NCBI GenBank assembly: GCA_000310025.1
Contig: FN649737.1
Span: 3,523,851 to 3,587,850, forward strand
DNA: 64,000 nucleotides
From: Ectocarpus siliculosus
Taxonomy: Eukaryota; Sar; Phaeophyceae; Ectocarpales; Ectocarpaceae
Reading direction: 5' to 3'
Shown here: piece by piece, positions 11,141-23,088 of the stretch
Layout of the letters: each line of letters begins with the position of its first letter
How positions within the stretch are numbered: the stretch's first letter is position 1
The notes under the pieces: generated by a model
What the model saw: the letters and a program-made list of their open reading frames with translations, nothing else
Database searches by the model: none
Told to the model about the DNA's origin: nothing
Program-made: the position numbers and the translations under genes

Positions 11141-12899
11141 ACATTTATCTAGGACGTGAGTCGATTTTCCCAAGCTGCTGTTTAGTCTACAGCAGAAATA
11201 GGTGTTCGCTAACAGCGCGCGAACGTTCACCACACGGAATCGTCCCCGAAGTCCTTATACAGAGGTTTCCTACACCGATGTCGCTGGAGACCTCAACGTC
11301 TACAAAGATCCTCAGTTTCTCCCACCTCGCTGTTGGCCGACTCGCGAAGCGTGGCGCTCATCAAACATGAGACGAGGGGTCTGACCATGGACCAAGAAAG
11401 ACCGCAAATGAACACAAGGTAGGTCTATTGGTTAGCAAGCAGATGATTCTCCATTGTCAGTTGATGTTTCTTGATTTTCTCCGTGTACCAGTAGCTGGTG
11501 CCGCGACGTGGTCTCGTAAGACAACATGCTGGGATCGTGTGTCGGGTCCATACGACTACGTACGGTGAATATCAACCCATCGGTGGTAAAGGGGAGATTT
11601 GTTGTAGGAGCAGACGGAAACAAATCAAGGTTTATTGAAAGTAGTCGAATTTGTAACGTCGTTGTTAGGGTATGCATAAATTGCTACGGAAATACGGGGT
11701 CCCCTCCCAAGCGGGAGCATGGGAGTAGCCACCACCTCGGCACTCTATCGAAGCTAGGTGTTCACACAAAGTCTTACGAGGACTAGTCTAGAGAGAGCAA
11801 AGCAGAGACAAGGAGCGAGGTGGACACTGTGAGGGCTTCGAGTGGTTTGCCAGCTGGAGGAGCAGCAAACAAGTTTGGTCTTTCCCGCCCACCCACCCCT
11901 TTCCTTTCGAAGGTGGGCGGAGGCAAGGACCGTTGCAGTTGTTAATTGGCGAAGAAAATGGTAGGGTACCATTTTGGGGACTTGGTCATCTGAGACTACT
12001 GCGGGCAGTAAGATTAGCCCCTGCACCGAGAAAAAGAGAAATTGTGGTTGCCGCTCGGAGGAAAGAGAGAGAAGCAGTTGGCACCTCACTCTCTCCTTCG
12101 GTCGTGGAAAAATCATGATGAAGGCAATTCGAAAGGAAAACAATAAAATGCTGTTTGCGTTTTATAGAATGTTCTATTCCGGGCTCGGGAATATTGTAGA
12201 TTAAGTTGGAGTTCTGATGCTCACCGTGTCTATTTGATCTCAGGTACGCTACTTCAGTACAAGAACAAGCTTTGTGTCGCTCTCTGTCTGTTGCGTGCGA
12301 GAGCAGCGGTGGCGTGCCACACACAACGGTGACCGAGCAAGACATAATACACGCTTGTCGTGGCTTACCTTCCTTCTATGTGACCCCGGCCGGCGCGTCA
12401 AGTACATCGTCTATTCCATACCGGAATGTGTATACCGCCGCCCGGAACGACTGGGACGGAGACAAACACCGACCTATTCGTATCCATGAGTATCGCACGG
12501 CCGCACATTGCAGGCAAGACAGATACTCACAGATACAGCCAGTCGAATGCTCTCGACCACCAAATGATGCCATTTTCCCAGCAAGGCAGTGCTCTGTTAC
12601 CACGTGTCACGCGGGTCTTGGCGAGGAGAAAAAGTACCAGGCTTGCCTGGTAGAAGAAGACACGAGAAAGAACGACCCTCATGTGAGGGCCAGTCTGCCA
12701 AGCTCATTCATCGAGATTGGGTGGGTACAGCGTAGAAAGTAGAAGATATTCTCTCGTGCAACTTGCCTGCAACGTATTGTGTTGAAATGAATTCGCCGAG
12801 GTACATGCACTATTGTTCGAGTAGAATGGTCACTACGGCAACAAATGAAACAAGCTCCGCATGCCATACCCTCACACGGAATGGGTCCTGGACATTGTT

Positions 12900-13020
12900 T
12901 GGCAATGTTTTTGGCCGCGTCCAGTTCGTGGACACATCCGGGGACATGTCCGTTGATATGTCCATGGACACGTCCGTGGATGGGCCCGTAAGCTTGACCG
13001 GGGACTGTCCGCGGACGCCC
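12900..13020. repeat. GGACNNGTCC palindrome cluster
   Basis: GGACATGTCC, GGACACGTCC and relatives recur about every 12 bp here, with a diverged counterpart at about 14885-15000 (GGACGCGTCC, GGACACGTCC). Each unit is nearly self-complementary. The cluster lies at the end of each copy of the 2-kb tandem duplication. Confidence 0.7.
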
Positions 13021-13229
13021 GAAGAGCATACATTCAAATTTTGTAGGACGTGAGTCGATTCGCCCAAGCTGTTGTCTAGTCCATGTCTCCTGTTTATTGT
13101 GTCCTTGTTTTCAAAAACCATGCCCATAGAAGAATCATCTAGAATATGAGCATTGAAAATACATGAGTTAGTGGATGATGTCACAAAGATATGGGCCAGG
13201 AAGAACCTTTACCCTATGGCTGGGAGTAA

Positions 13230-13700
13230 TTGTAGAAGAAACCATTCACACTCGATGATACACATAATTTATTAGTTTTTCCTCTTATAAAAATCTTGAA
13301 ACAATAATAAATAGATACTTTTAGATTATATATCTTCAACATAAACGAGGTTATAATATTGATGTCTATATCGTCCACAAACGTTGCCATTTTTTTTGTA
13401 GCAAAGTTACGCTAACAGTTAATACACTAGCACGCATTAATAGTGCAGATGTAAATTCAAAAGATAACAATGGAAAAACATCTTTACATTTGGCATCCAC
13501 GAGGAACGAGCTTTCAGCATTAGAAGATAAAACAACACCATAAGGGGTAACATAAGAACATGTTCTGGTAGACGTAGAGCATTATTAGTTTCTTGGATAT
13601 CGACAGGGGTATCAGAGTTTTTTTTGTCATTGTGTGTTGTTTTATTTCTCTAACCTTCGTTTTTCTTTTCATAGATTCCACTGTATCCTGAGAACCCAAT
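13230..13700. other. AT-rich island with ankyrin-repeat fragment
   Basis: This stretch is visibly far richer in A/T than its surroundings and interrupts copy 2 of the 2-kb duplication. On the plus strand, about 13445-13500 encodes NSADVNSKDNNGKTSLHLAS. That matches the ankyrin-repeat consensus (A-D-V-N-x-x-D-x-x-G-x-T-x-L-H-L-A) and follows a TTTTTTTGTAG acceptor-like site. The frame stops at about 13540. One repeat survives and no complete gene is present. The composition suggests foreign origin such as a large DNA virus or an intracellular bacterium; that source is an inference. Confidence 0.6.
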
Positions 13701-15099
13701 GAAATAACCGATTCTCTACAGTACAAATAGGTGTTCGCGAATAGCGCGCGAACGATCACGTCCGCCCATCGAAGTCCTCAGGCAAAGGCCGTCGATGACT
13801 CCAATCTGTACCATTAGTATCCTACACCGATAGCACTGGAGAAGCCAACGTCTACAAAGGTCCTCAGTTTCGCCCACCTTGTTGCCGGCCAACCCTCGAA
13901 GCGTGGCGATCATGATACATGAGACGAGGGGCCCAACCATGGACCAAGAAAGACCGCAAATGAACACAAGGTAGGCCAATTTGATGTTGCTGATTTTGTT
14001 ATGTGTATCATGAGCTGGTGCCGAATTCGGTCGGAAGACAGCATGCTGGGATCGTGTGTCGGGTCAATACAACTACGTACGGTGAATATCAACCCATCGG
14101 TGGTAAATGTTGTTTGCGTTTTAGAATAATCTATCACCGGGCCGGGTATAACTAACCCAGGTAGGTGGGAGTTCTGATGCTCACCGTGTCTATTTGATCT
14201 CAGATCCGCTACTTCAGTACAAGGACAAGCGTTGTGTCGCTCTCCGTCTGTTGCGTGCGAGAGTAGCGGTGGTGACTGAGCAGCAAGCATTCAATCTTGT
14301 CGTGGATGTTTCTCGCGAAACGTGCGTACCGCTTCTTCATGATAACGGCCGGTGCGTCGAACATATGCCCGAGATAATCAATTCAATGTGACTACATATA
14401 AGTAGACTGGCGCCCGAAATTAATGGGACGAACACAAGCACAACATTCGCAACATAGGCTATCGCACGGTATCACGTTGTAGGCGAGGCAGTAACTCACA
14501 GATACAGCCACCCATATGCCCTCGACCACCAAATGATGCCCTTTTCCCAGCAAGTTAGTGCTCTGTTACCACGCGTCACGCAGATCTTGGCGAGGAGAAA
14601 AAGTACCAGGCTTGCCTGGTGGAAGTCGACACGAGAGAGAATGTTTCCCACGTAAGAGCCAGTCTGCCAAGCTCATTTATTTACAGAGGTTGGGTGGGTA
14701 CAACGTACAAAATAGAAGATATTCTCTCCGGTTATAAATTATTGTGAAATTGAACAATAGTTCTTGGAGGAGCTAGCAGTGGTGTTCGAGTAGAACGGCC
14801 ACCGCGGCAACAAATGAAACATGCTCCGTATGCAAAATGTACTCTTCACACGGAATGGGTCTTGTACTTTGTTTGTCATTGTTTTGGACGCGTCCGCAGA
14901 CACGTGTGGACACGTCCGTGAACATGTCGGTGGAACCGTCCGATGATGGTTCCATAGCTTGGCCGCGGAAAGGACGTCTGTGGACGCGTCCACCAGTCTG
15001 TGGTGAAATCGATCGCTTGCCAGACAAACTCGTTCGTCCGCAGACGCGCCCATGGACCTTCCTTGTGGGTTTCACTGACGCACGTGTCCCAATGCGATT

Positions 15100-16970
15100 G
15101 ATTTTGTCGTGACCAACCGTTTGAGAAGTCTCAAGTTGACCGTGTGTGTTTCTCTTGTGTTTCCGTCGTGCGATGAAGATTTCGCATCGCCAAGCGACCT
15201 ATACAAGCGTCCCGTGAAGTGTCCTGGGTCTCCTTCGAGGAAATCTGCGTGTTTCGTAACTCAAGACTTGCGTGTCTTTGACGCACCAACCCAGGCCATA
15301 TATTCCTACATCGCACTTAAAACGGATCATTGTATTGTCCAGAGGTTTCTGCTAGTAGGTCGCTCCCAAGCCCCACGAGGTCTATCGTGTTTTCTTCGAG
15401 AATATCACACTGGATGTACTGGAAACATGTACACATGTGACGGACACCGGTCAAAGGCGTCCGTGGGCCCGTGACAAGATCGAGTGAGAGCGCTGCAGAG
15501 CTTCATTCGCACATCTTTCTCCTTTTGCGCTAGTGAACCCAGTTTTTGGAGCTTCACATTTTCTTTGCTCGCCTTGTTGGTGTGCCTCCATCACCGTCGG
15601 GGGTGTCTGTATCGCTGCGCAATATGGCTGACGAGGAAAACACGGTGGAGACCACGGAGCGGCTTAGGGTCCACCGTGACGAGTAAGGCGGTGTGTCAGG
15701 CGGGCACCATACTTCCTCGGCATTAGGGTGACGCTAGTGTACACGTGGCCGCGACCGTGTAACAGGTACACGCGCTTCTCCGGCGGCCGGTGCATCGCCT
15801 GCTCTGGTGTGACGGAAACAACGAATCATTGTGGGCGGTCATCAATATCTGGGTACGTGAGGCAGAGCGAGGAAGGGCAGCAGCGGTCCGCCGCCAGGTA
15901 TGAGACTCGCCAACATCTGGCTGAGTTGGGAGTGCCGAGCGAGGATGGGTCGTCGGCCGTCGACCGCGCAGAAATGGTTGCCCCTTTGCAGGAAGCAAAC
16001 GCCCATCGGTGTGACTGAGTTGCCGCTCTCGTGGCGTGCTGGGGTCTTGTCTTCGCGCTCCTCAGCGTGGCGTGGTGCAACCGCGGCGGCCGCCCGCCGT
16101 GCCAATCTCCATGCCCCGGGGCGGTGTTGTCGTGGGGGAGGGGACACGATAGCAATCAGCTCGGAGCGGAAGGGTAAGAAGGCGAAAATTTTGGTCGCCT
16201 CCGTACAACATGCTGGTGTGGGCTGTCCGCAGGCAACGTGGGTCGTAGGCCGGGTTGTCGAAGGAAGTATGGCAAAGCTTGTTGATCGACGCCGTCGAAG
16301 TCACCGATCGATACGGTCCTTCGCCGAGTGCTCCCTGCCCAACGTCGTGGAAGTCGAACCCGAATGGTTGGTCGGGTGACACGGAAGCTGTGGCGGGCAA
16401 CCTCAAATATGGATGTTCCGCGGTGATGTTGCTGCTGAAGGTTGGCGTACTTCGCGAGAGCGCTACCGACGCCCTGTCTTTTGAGCGTCTATGGCCCGTC
16501 GAGACGGCCATGGCGACCACAAGATCCTCTTTTCGCCTGCACAATTTCAAGCACAACATCATCCTCGACCCGACATTTTATTGTGGTCGGCGCTCGCCGC
16601 CACATTACGATTTTTAGGCGTGGTCAGCAGAATTGGAGGTGTTGATCTAACTGTGCCCCCTTTTTCGCCGCACCGTCCGATTCGTTTGACCAGTTGCCTG
16701 AGCCGCTGGTGCTCACGTTTGGGGGCATCAACAGTTTCGTCCACTCCCGGGCCGGCATCCTCCGCCTTCCTCAGAATACTCGGGGTGCAGGACGGCGGGA
16801 GCGGACCAGCCGCGTTCTGCGTCCCGGGAAACAGGAGAGTGCTTGGCCAGAGATTCAAATTGTCACCCAGCGTGAGTGGCTTCAGTGGCAACGGGGATGG
16901 TATCAGCTGTGAGGAAGGAGCGGCCAGCCGTGGAGATGGGGCAATCTCCCACACTACTGGCAGTATTGCT
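15100..16970. other. Region without a supported gene, decayed ORFs
   Basis: Overlapping GC-rich frames (for example 15900-16379 plus, 16491-17075 plus, 16062-16562 minus) change frame repeatedly and lack recognisable domains. The pattern looks like decayed coding or element sequence; I could not assign it. Confidence 0.35.
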
Positions 16971-16975
16971 CAACC

Positions 16976-17256
16976 GCCCATGAGGCACCCATGGGCCGCC
17001 CATGGGCACTTCATGGGCCACCCATGGGCGGCACATGAAGTGCCCATGAAGTGCCCACTTCAACCTAGAACTTAGCCGCCAGCGCCAACCTAGCACGTAT
17101 CGTGCTGGCTTGGGGTTAGGGTTAGGGTTAGGGTTAGGGTTATTAGCCGTTATAGGTCCATTCCAAATCAGAATATATTTTGTTTAGGAGTACACTGGTT
17201 CCGGTTGAAGGACTCTCATTGGCCGCCCATGGGCCCAACGTGGTGCCCATGGGGGT
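16976..17256. repeat. CCCATGGGC palindromes flanking a telomere-type tract
   Basis: CCCATGGGC, GCCCATGGGC and CATGAAGTGCCCA variants are repeated at 16976-17062 and again at 17219-17256. Between them, 17112-17147 holds about five uninterrupted TTAGGG units. The palindromes resemble in style the CATGAG array at 2-3 kb but have a different core. Confidence 0.85.
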
Positions 17257-17259
17257 TAT

Positions 17260-18340
17260 AGCAAAACTGCAGAAGGTGTGGCAGACCCAGATGGGGGAGG
17301 ATCATCTTCGGCCTTGACGATGGGGGGCTCGCGGAGGGGTGGGGTGGACTGCGAAGCAGGGTAGGGTGGCGGGGTTACAGGAGGGCGCGGGGCTACGCGC
17401 GGCTTTTGCCGAGGGTCTTGGCCGACACAGGAATCGGCCGTGGGCGTAGCGTTGGCTTGCCCGGAGGTATTTCCTGTTTAGGAGCAGATACCCTCCAAAC
17501 AGGTACACGAGTGGCCTGTTTCGATCTCTGCGTTGGCCGAGTGTACAGCCACAGCTAACCCTTGCCGTCTACACCATGAAGCGATATTGGGCTCGAATTT
17601 CTCCCGCGATATCAGGAGAGTGTCGAGGCATTTGTGGTCGCCGCTGAACCAAAATTCGGTGTACCCTCATGTCGATACGCAGCGTACGAAGAATTTTGTC
17701 GAGGAGAATGAGTTTTTTCGGTCACTGAACATACATCTGCTTCAGCGGTTATTTCGTGGGTACGCCGGTTGACGTGAGTCCGGGCGGGCACCAAGAACCT
17801 CAAGTGGCCTACTCCCTAGCACGCTGCTGCAGCGTCACAGGTTCGTTCGCAGGAAGACCCACTTCCGACGTCGTCGTGTTTGGTGCGCTGTATCATTATT
17901 GTAAGATTATCCACGAAATCCTGGGCATTTCCTCTGGTGGTGTGAGGGAGCCCTCGTTTCGAATCGTCGACGATCTCGCGTTTACTTCAGTTTGGAGTTT
18001 GTGGTGGCAGGTGGTCCATCATGTGGACCAAGCGCCAGGTGGCGACCGCGTTACAACAAGTTTGGACGTAGGGGGGATTGCAGCCGTCTGAGTATACGCT
18101 GGACTCCCTTCGGAATTGGCGGTGACACACCCATGGCAGAGTGTGGGGCGTCGCCGGATGTATTTCGTGGGGAAGTGGAGGTATCTCGGCCTTGCGTCCG
18201 AAATCATGGCCGAAATAGCTTGTGGATTTCGAGCACTCTAGCGCTCGGGTGCGGTGTAGCGAGGCGACCTTGACAAGGTACCTCTAACGCTCGACTGAGA
18301 TGGGCTGCGTTGGTTGGTATTGAATCACATGTAGGATCAA
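17260..18340. other. Region without a supported gene
   Basis: Two partly overlapping plus-strand frames (17533-17772 and 17756-18091) have protein-like composition but no domain that I recognise and no supported splice or start context. Confidence 0.35.
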
Positions 18341-18364
18341 TACCGGGGGATTACAGTACCCCAA

Positions 18365-18515
18365 CCCACTTGTGTAAGTGGGGGCAGGGAGGGATGTCCG
18401 TTAGTGTGTTACTCCGAAGTGATGTTACTTGTTTCGCTTACCCACTTGTGTAAGTGGGGGCAGGGAGGGATGTCCGTTAGTGTGTTACTCCGAAGTGATG
18501 TTACTTGTTTCGCTT
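18365..18515 (+). repeat. 76-bp tandem duplication with hairpin
   Basis: Two essentially identical 76-bp copies (18365-18440 and 18441-18515) each begin with the inverted repeat CCCACTTGTGTAAGTGGG, a 7-bp stem with a 4-base loop. The exact identity implies a recent duplication or replication slippage. Confidence 0.92.
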
Positions 18516-18519
18516 CAAG

Positions 18520-19660
18520 TATGGTCGCCACCCACATCACAAAAGCGACGGTAGAGTTGTCGAACACACTCCCGGACGCGGCGAGCCCCTCTAGGCTACG
18601 CACGAACACGATCCAGAAGCGACGGTGCTCGTACGGGACATCAAATACTTCGCGCTGCGCTTGGCTGCAACCGCTTCAGGATTGTGTGGTTGATGCTCCC
18701 CTCCCGCCTGCCCCCCCCCCCCGACTCTGTGCCTTCCACACGCCTGCCTGCCGTCGTTCCCATCATACCCCGCACCAGCAACGTGAAGAGATGACATCGT
18801 CCTTCGTCCCACAGCCGCAATGTATCAAGCAAGTCCGATGCCCCAGCTCCTTGCATGGAGGCTTTGTTTTCCCAGGCAGCACACCGAGCTTCGGCCGGCG
18901 CCTCGGCCTTCCGAAACTTCCCCAAGGCTCCTGCTGTCGCCTCCCTTGTCTGCTCGTCCGTCTGATATGGGACAGCACCCTTCCTTGCGTCCGCTAGCAA
19001 ATGGAGGGCAACCGCTACTGCCCTGATTCGGCTTGTTGCTTTTCAATTGGTGGTCTTGGGGAGACATGAACGAGAGACGCCCGCCCGCCAAGCTTCTTGT
19101 AGTTCTGTTCGGCCTCCTAAATAAAACATCTCAGCCATCTCGCCTTCCGGTCATCCGACGGTAGGGTAAGGCTGGTCATGCCACCAGCTTCCCGACATGC
19201 TCTACGGGAGCATATATATACACAGCAGTTGCTTTGCCATCGGAGGAGGTTGGTTGTGCTGTACACATGGTATGCCGGTGTGTATGCCTATGTAGTACCG
19301 GTGACTAGTCGATGTAGACTAGAGAGCTGTGTGTACTGTAGTACAACTAGTATGCATTTTTTGAAGATTGGTGATTTTATAAAAGAGGCAAATTTTGTTT
19401 TGCGAACTGGCACCGCTGGGGACCGCTGAAATAGCCTGCGACTGGGTCGTTCTCGGAATGTTTCGGGCTGAAAAGTTAGTAGTCTATTGTAAGTTTTTTT
19501 TTACAAGTACAAGTAACGTCCTCTATGGTACACAGAACACAATAACGAAATAAATCCATCTCTTCCACTTACTATGTATAATAGTCCGTGATACTGCTGT
19601 AACAATAGAAGATCTGTAGTGTTGTACGGTGACCCACATGCATGCATGCATGCATTCATG
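18520..19660. other. Region without a supported gene
   Basis: A GC-rich minus-strand frame (18641-19000) is open for 119 codons but overlaps equally long plus-strand frames, and I recognise no domain in it. A (GCAT)n run lies at 19638-19656. Confidence 0.35.
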
Positions 19661-19665
19661 TACGT

Positions 19666-21391
19666 GTCGTGGGCCCGGTTTAGCGGTTCCCTGTTTAGCG
19701 GGATGCCCTGAATAGCGGTTATAAAATCTCGTGACACGGCTGCACCCCGGTTTAGCGGTTATATAACCGCTAAACCGGTCGTGCCCTCAATAGCGGTTAT
19801 TGTGCCTTTATCCCTTTACGTCTTGCTCGCGGTATGTGCGAACCTAGGTGAACCAGCCGTACACACCCGTGAGAATCGTTCTAGCTGCACAGGGGGTTCG
19901 TCTTATTTATGCGGTGCACAACACGTACGGGCTTTCCTGCCCGAGGATCGCCATATCGCAATTACCTTCGTCAATTACCTTCGTCACGTCATGCGCCTAG
20001 AACCTGTAACTGAAGTTGCACATTTCTATGATGCAATGATGCGCTTGGGCAAGTATGTGCTCGTCCCATCGTTCCGTTTCTTGATGAGAGCTGCAGAACT
20101 GCTCCAAAATCAAAGTCATTTTTACCGCCTGGCTGTTAAAGGTGACTTGCACGACAGTCGTTATACTTTTATAAAAGTCCCCAAACTGACTGTTAGTAAT
20201 GTGCACCCACCGTCACTTTCATAAGAGTCAGCTGACTGTATCAACAATGTTTGAACTGACACCTCACTTTCATAATGGTCAGCTGACAGTCGTTTCACTT
20301 TTATAAAAGTCCCCAAACTGACTGCTAGTAATGTGCACCCACCTCACTTTCATAAGAGTCAGCTGACTGCTATATCAGTGTGTGAACTGACACCTCACTT
20401 TCATAAGAGTCAGCTGACTCTTATGAAAGTGAATGAACTGACTGTCATAACAGTGAAATAACGATGACTGTTATAGGAGTGAGCCGACTGTTATAACACT
20501 CAATTCACTGTTATAACAGTCAAATATTCACTTTTATACCAGTGAATCCATATACAAGATTGTGTGGGAGCCCGTACCTACCGTGTCTGTCCTACTCCGG
20601 GGAATAGCTTTTACCTGCCCCATGCCACCCCCTCACGAGGTCCCAGTTAATGACATATAGAAGTGTTTTGTCGGAGCGAAGGTAGGGCTAGATTCCACCG
20701 CACATTTGACGGAGCGAAGGGCAGGGGGGTGATGTCGCCGCCACCACACTCGGAGATATCATCGGATTTTGGCCAGGGTGGAGAGCGCGGAGTCGTGTGG
20801 CGTAAGCGAAGCAGCACACTATTTCGCAAGGCAGAAATGGCGTTCCTCGCAGCGCACGCCGCTCCTCCAGCGCGCAAGGCAGATACCAGAGAGATTGCTT
20901 TGGGTTGAAGAATGATCGATACGCGACACATGGCAGAAATGAGATGCTCAAGCACGCACGCACGTGGTTGATTGCCATTGCGTTGTCACAGGTTTGTCTC
21001 ATCACCTACTTCACTTCGTTAGAGAGACGCGAACGATTTTCCAGTCTTGATGAGGGGCATACAGTCCAGAAGGGAGAATTATCTTTGTGCTTTGGCGAAT
21101 TCAAATGCATCATTAATGAATGTGATTGCGGAATTGTCCTTCATTGGCTCGTTACTTGTTCATCCGCACCTTCGTATGACTGCTGCAATGATACGCATGG
21201 CCCTCTCAATATCAGCTCTCCACGCTGTTATTGTAGGGCAAAAATGGGCCTTTTCCCGGTTTAGCGGTTCATGACCGCTATTAAGCCTCCTGGTTTAGCG
21301 GATAATGACCGCTAAAGTGGTTTAGCGGCGATGCCCTGAATAGCGGTTATAAAATTCGTGACACTATGGACCGCTAAACCGGGCCCACGAC
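19666..21391. mobile_element. Terminal-inverted-repeat element, non-autonomous
   Basis: The left end (19666) reads GTCGTGGGCCCGGTTTAGCG and the right end (to 21391) is its reverse complement, giving a terminal inverted repeat of about 22 bp. Both ends carry subterminal arrays of TTTAGCGGTT/ATAACCGCTAAA (19680-19800 and 21255-21385). They also share the block GATGCCCTGAATAGCGGTTA. The interior (about 20150-20555) is a second array of palindromic CAGCTGACT and ACTGTTATAACAGT motifs. A frame at 19781-20224 lacks an ATG and shows no transposase signature. TA flanks both ends within a few bases, so a TA target duplication is possible but not certain. Confidence 0.7.
20150..20555. repeat. Palindromic CAGCTGACT / TTATAACAGT array
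   Basis: CACTTTCATAAGAGTCAGCTGACT occurs in about four variants, followed by repeated ACTGTTATAACAGT-type units. One junction at 20393-20432 is a long near-perfect inverted repeat around AGTCAGCTGACT. It sits inside the 1.7-kb inverted-repeat element and may be a set of protein-binding sites. Confidence 0.8.
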
Positions 21392-21394
21392 TGT

Positions 21395-22817
21395 ATTAAG
21401 AAAAAAAAAAAAAAAAAGCTCGAAAGCTCGAACGCGACGCGAGCGGTAACATTGAATTGACGGTCCGTTGGCGCCAACAGCCTGTCGGACGGTTTCATGG
21501 TTCATGGTGAATCCAACATAAGTTTATGTTAGTGGAACCCTCGTCGAATCGAGGGAGTTATGTTTATGTCTGAGGAGCCCTTCCTTGTGTTATTTTCCTC
21601 AAGACCGTTGGTTGACACCACCACAGCTCTTCATTATTCAGGACTGACCTCGGCGAGGCAAGCCACAATGTTCATCGTCGAAGTCACGCCGCATTCCTCT
21701 TCATACACATCATCTAGAATCTAGAACCAATCATATACATACGACATACGACCTTCTCTTCTTGTCAACTGGCGCAATAGTTCTGTGTTCTACTTTCAGG
21801 AAACATAAATACACACACAGAAAGAATACCCATTCGAGATATCACTGGTCGAACGGGATGTAATGAAGGCTTTACTTACAGCGAATGGAGGGAAACCGGC
21901 TGGGTACTGGGCTTGTTTGGAGTCTATGAAAAATAATTTTCGGGGATGCCAGCAGCTGCTAATAATCACAACTAGGGTTAAGGATTGGCCCCCCGCCCCC
22001 CAATGGGGCTGGGGGCCAACATCCAGGACGGATGGTGGTGAGTGTCCGGGAGGAAGGAAAGAAGAAGAAGAAGGGGAGAAGATTTGTTGGGGCGGGAAGA
22101 AGGGACGGTGTTGGGGCAAGGAAGTGGTGAAGAATTTCGGCACTCGACGAGCGCGCGGTCCCGTTGGGGGTGAAAGGGAAATGTCAGTCCGTTGTCTTGT
22201 CTCTATCTATCGGAATCGAAAAGCCGAAAAATCGAGATATACATTATGTACATAACGATGGAGAAGACCGACGAGGAAGGTACGAAGAGAGGAAATTGCA
22301 CCCCACGTTCGAAGTCGGTGTGAAAACCGCCGCAAGGAAGGAGTGCGGAGGGAACAAAAAAAAAACCGGAGACGTCGACGTTTGCGTCGTGGTACGCAGG
22401 TAGTAGGTACTCACCAATGCAAGACAAAGAGGTAAAATACCCATCCATCGTGAAAGTCAAAGCGCAGGTCATAACTGCATATATATAATATATGACTCAT
22501 GCGCGGAGAAGTTACCACGGAGACTTATCAACAAGCAAGAAGTTTGAAGGCCGGCTGAGAAGGTTTGAAGCCACAAACAACACTTGAGCGACGATGGCAA
22601 GCGCAACGTCAAAACTTCACAGGAAGAAAAGTGCATATTATATAAGAAAAGTGCATACAAAAAAAGAAAAGGCCGGATGCCGACCTGTGGCTCTCTCGGA
22701 ATGAAGGGATTCCCACAATTTCCAACAACAGGTAATAATCCACAAGTAGTAAGTACGGACATCTGAGGTTACTGGGTAGAGAGAGATCGGAACGTTTTTT
22801 TTTCACGTGAAGACAGC

Positions 22818-22848
<31 letters not shown>

Positions 22849-23085
22849 CAACAACAATGATGAAGGTCGACCCGTCCTGCGTCGTTCGGTGTAAAATGAT
22901 AAATTAAGGAATAATAAAAACACACACAGAAAGACTACCCATTCGAGACATAAATGCGAAAGGTGGACTGCGTAAAGATCCAGCGGTCTTTTTCGGCAGT
23001 GGCAAAGAAATATGCAACCAGATGTCGCAAAAAAAAAAAAAAGGTGAGCGGGACACTCTAGTAAAAATAGAACACCACCTTCTCT
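21395..23085. other. Region without a supported gene
   Basis: Contains an A-run (21401-21417), a GC hairpin (about 21985-22017), a (CAA)n microsatellite (22809-22857) and a short duplicate pair (21790-21840 with 22915-22960). Long minus-strand frames here result from low-complexity translation. Confidence 0.45.
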
Positions 23086-23088
23086 TTT

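Larger units (their letters stand above)
11145..15080. repeat. Degenerate tandem duplication, about 2-kb unit
   Basis: Blocks recur in the same order: 11145-11172 with 13044-13080, 11176-11410 with 13718-13976, 11515-11592 with 14033-14108, 12148-12400 with 14108-14380, 12487-12800 with 14460-14760, and 12820-13043 with about 14790-15070. Copies differ by many substitutions and by large indels: 11593-12147 occurs only in copy 1, and about 13085-13715 only in copy 2. Short frames are partly conserved, but stops and shifts interrupt them on both strands. I read this as an old duplicated non-coding unit or decayed gene pair. Confidence 0.75.

Noticed and set aside
18641-19000. 119-codon GC-rich minus-strand frame
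   Set aside because: Overlaps plus-strand frames of similar length. GC-rich DNA opens frames by chance and no splice partner was found.
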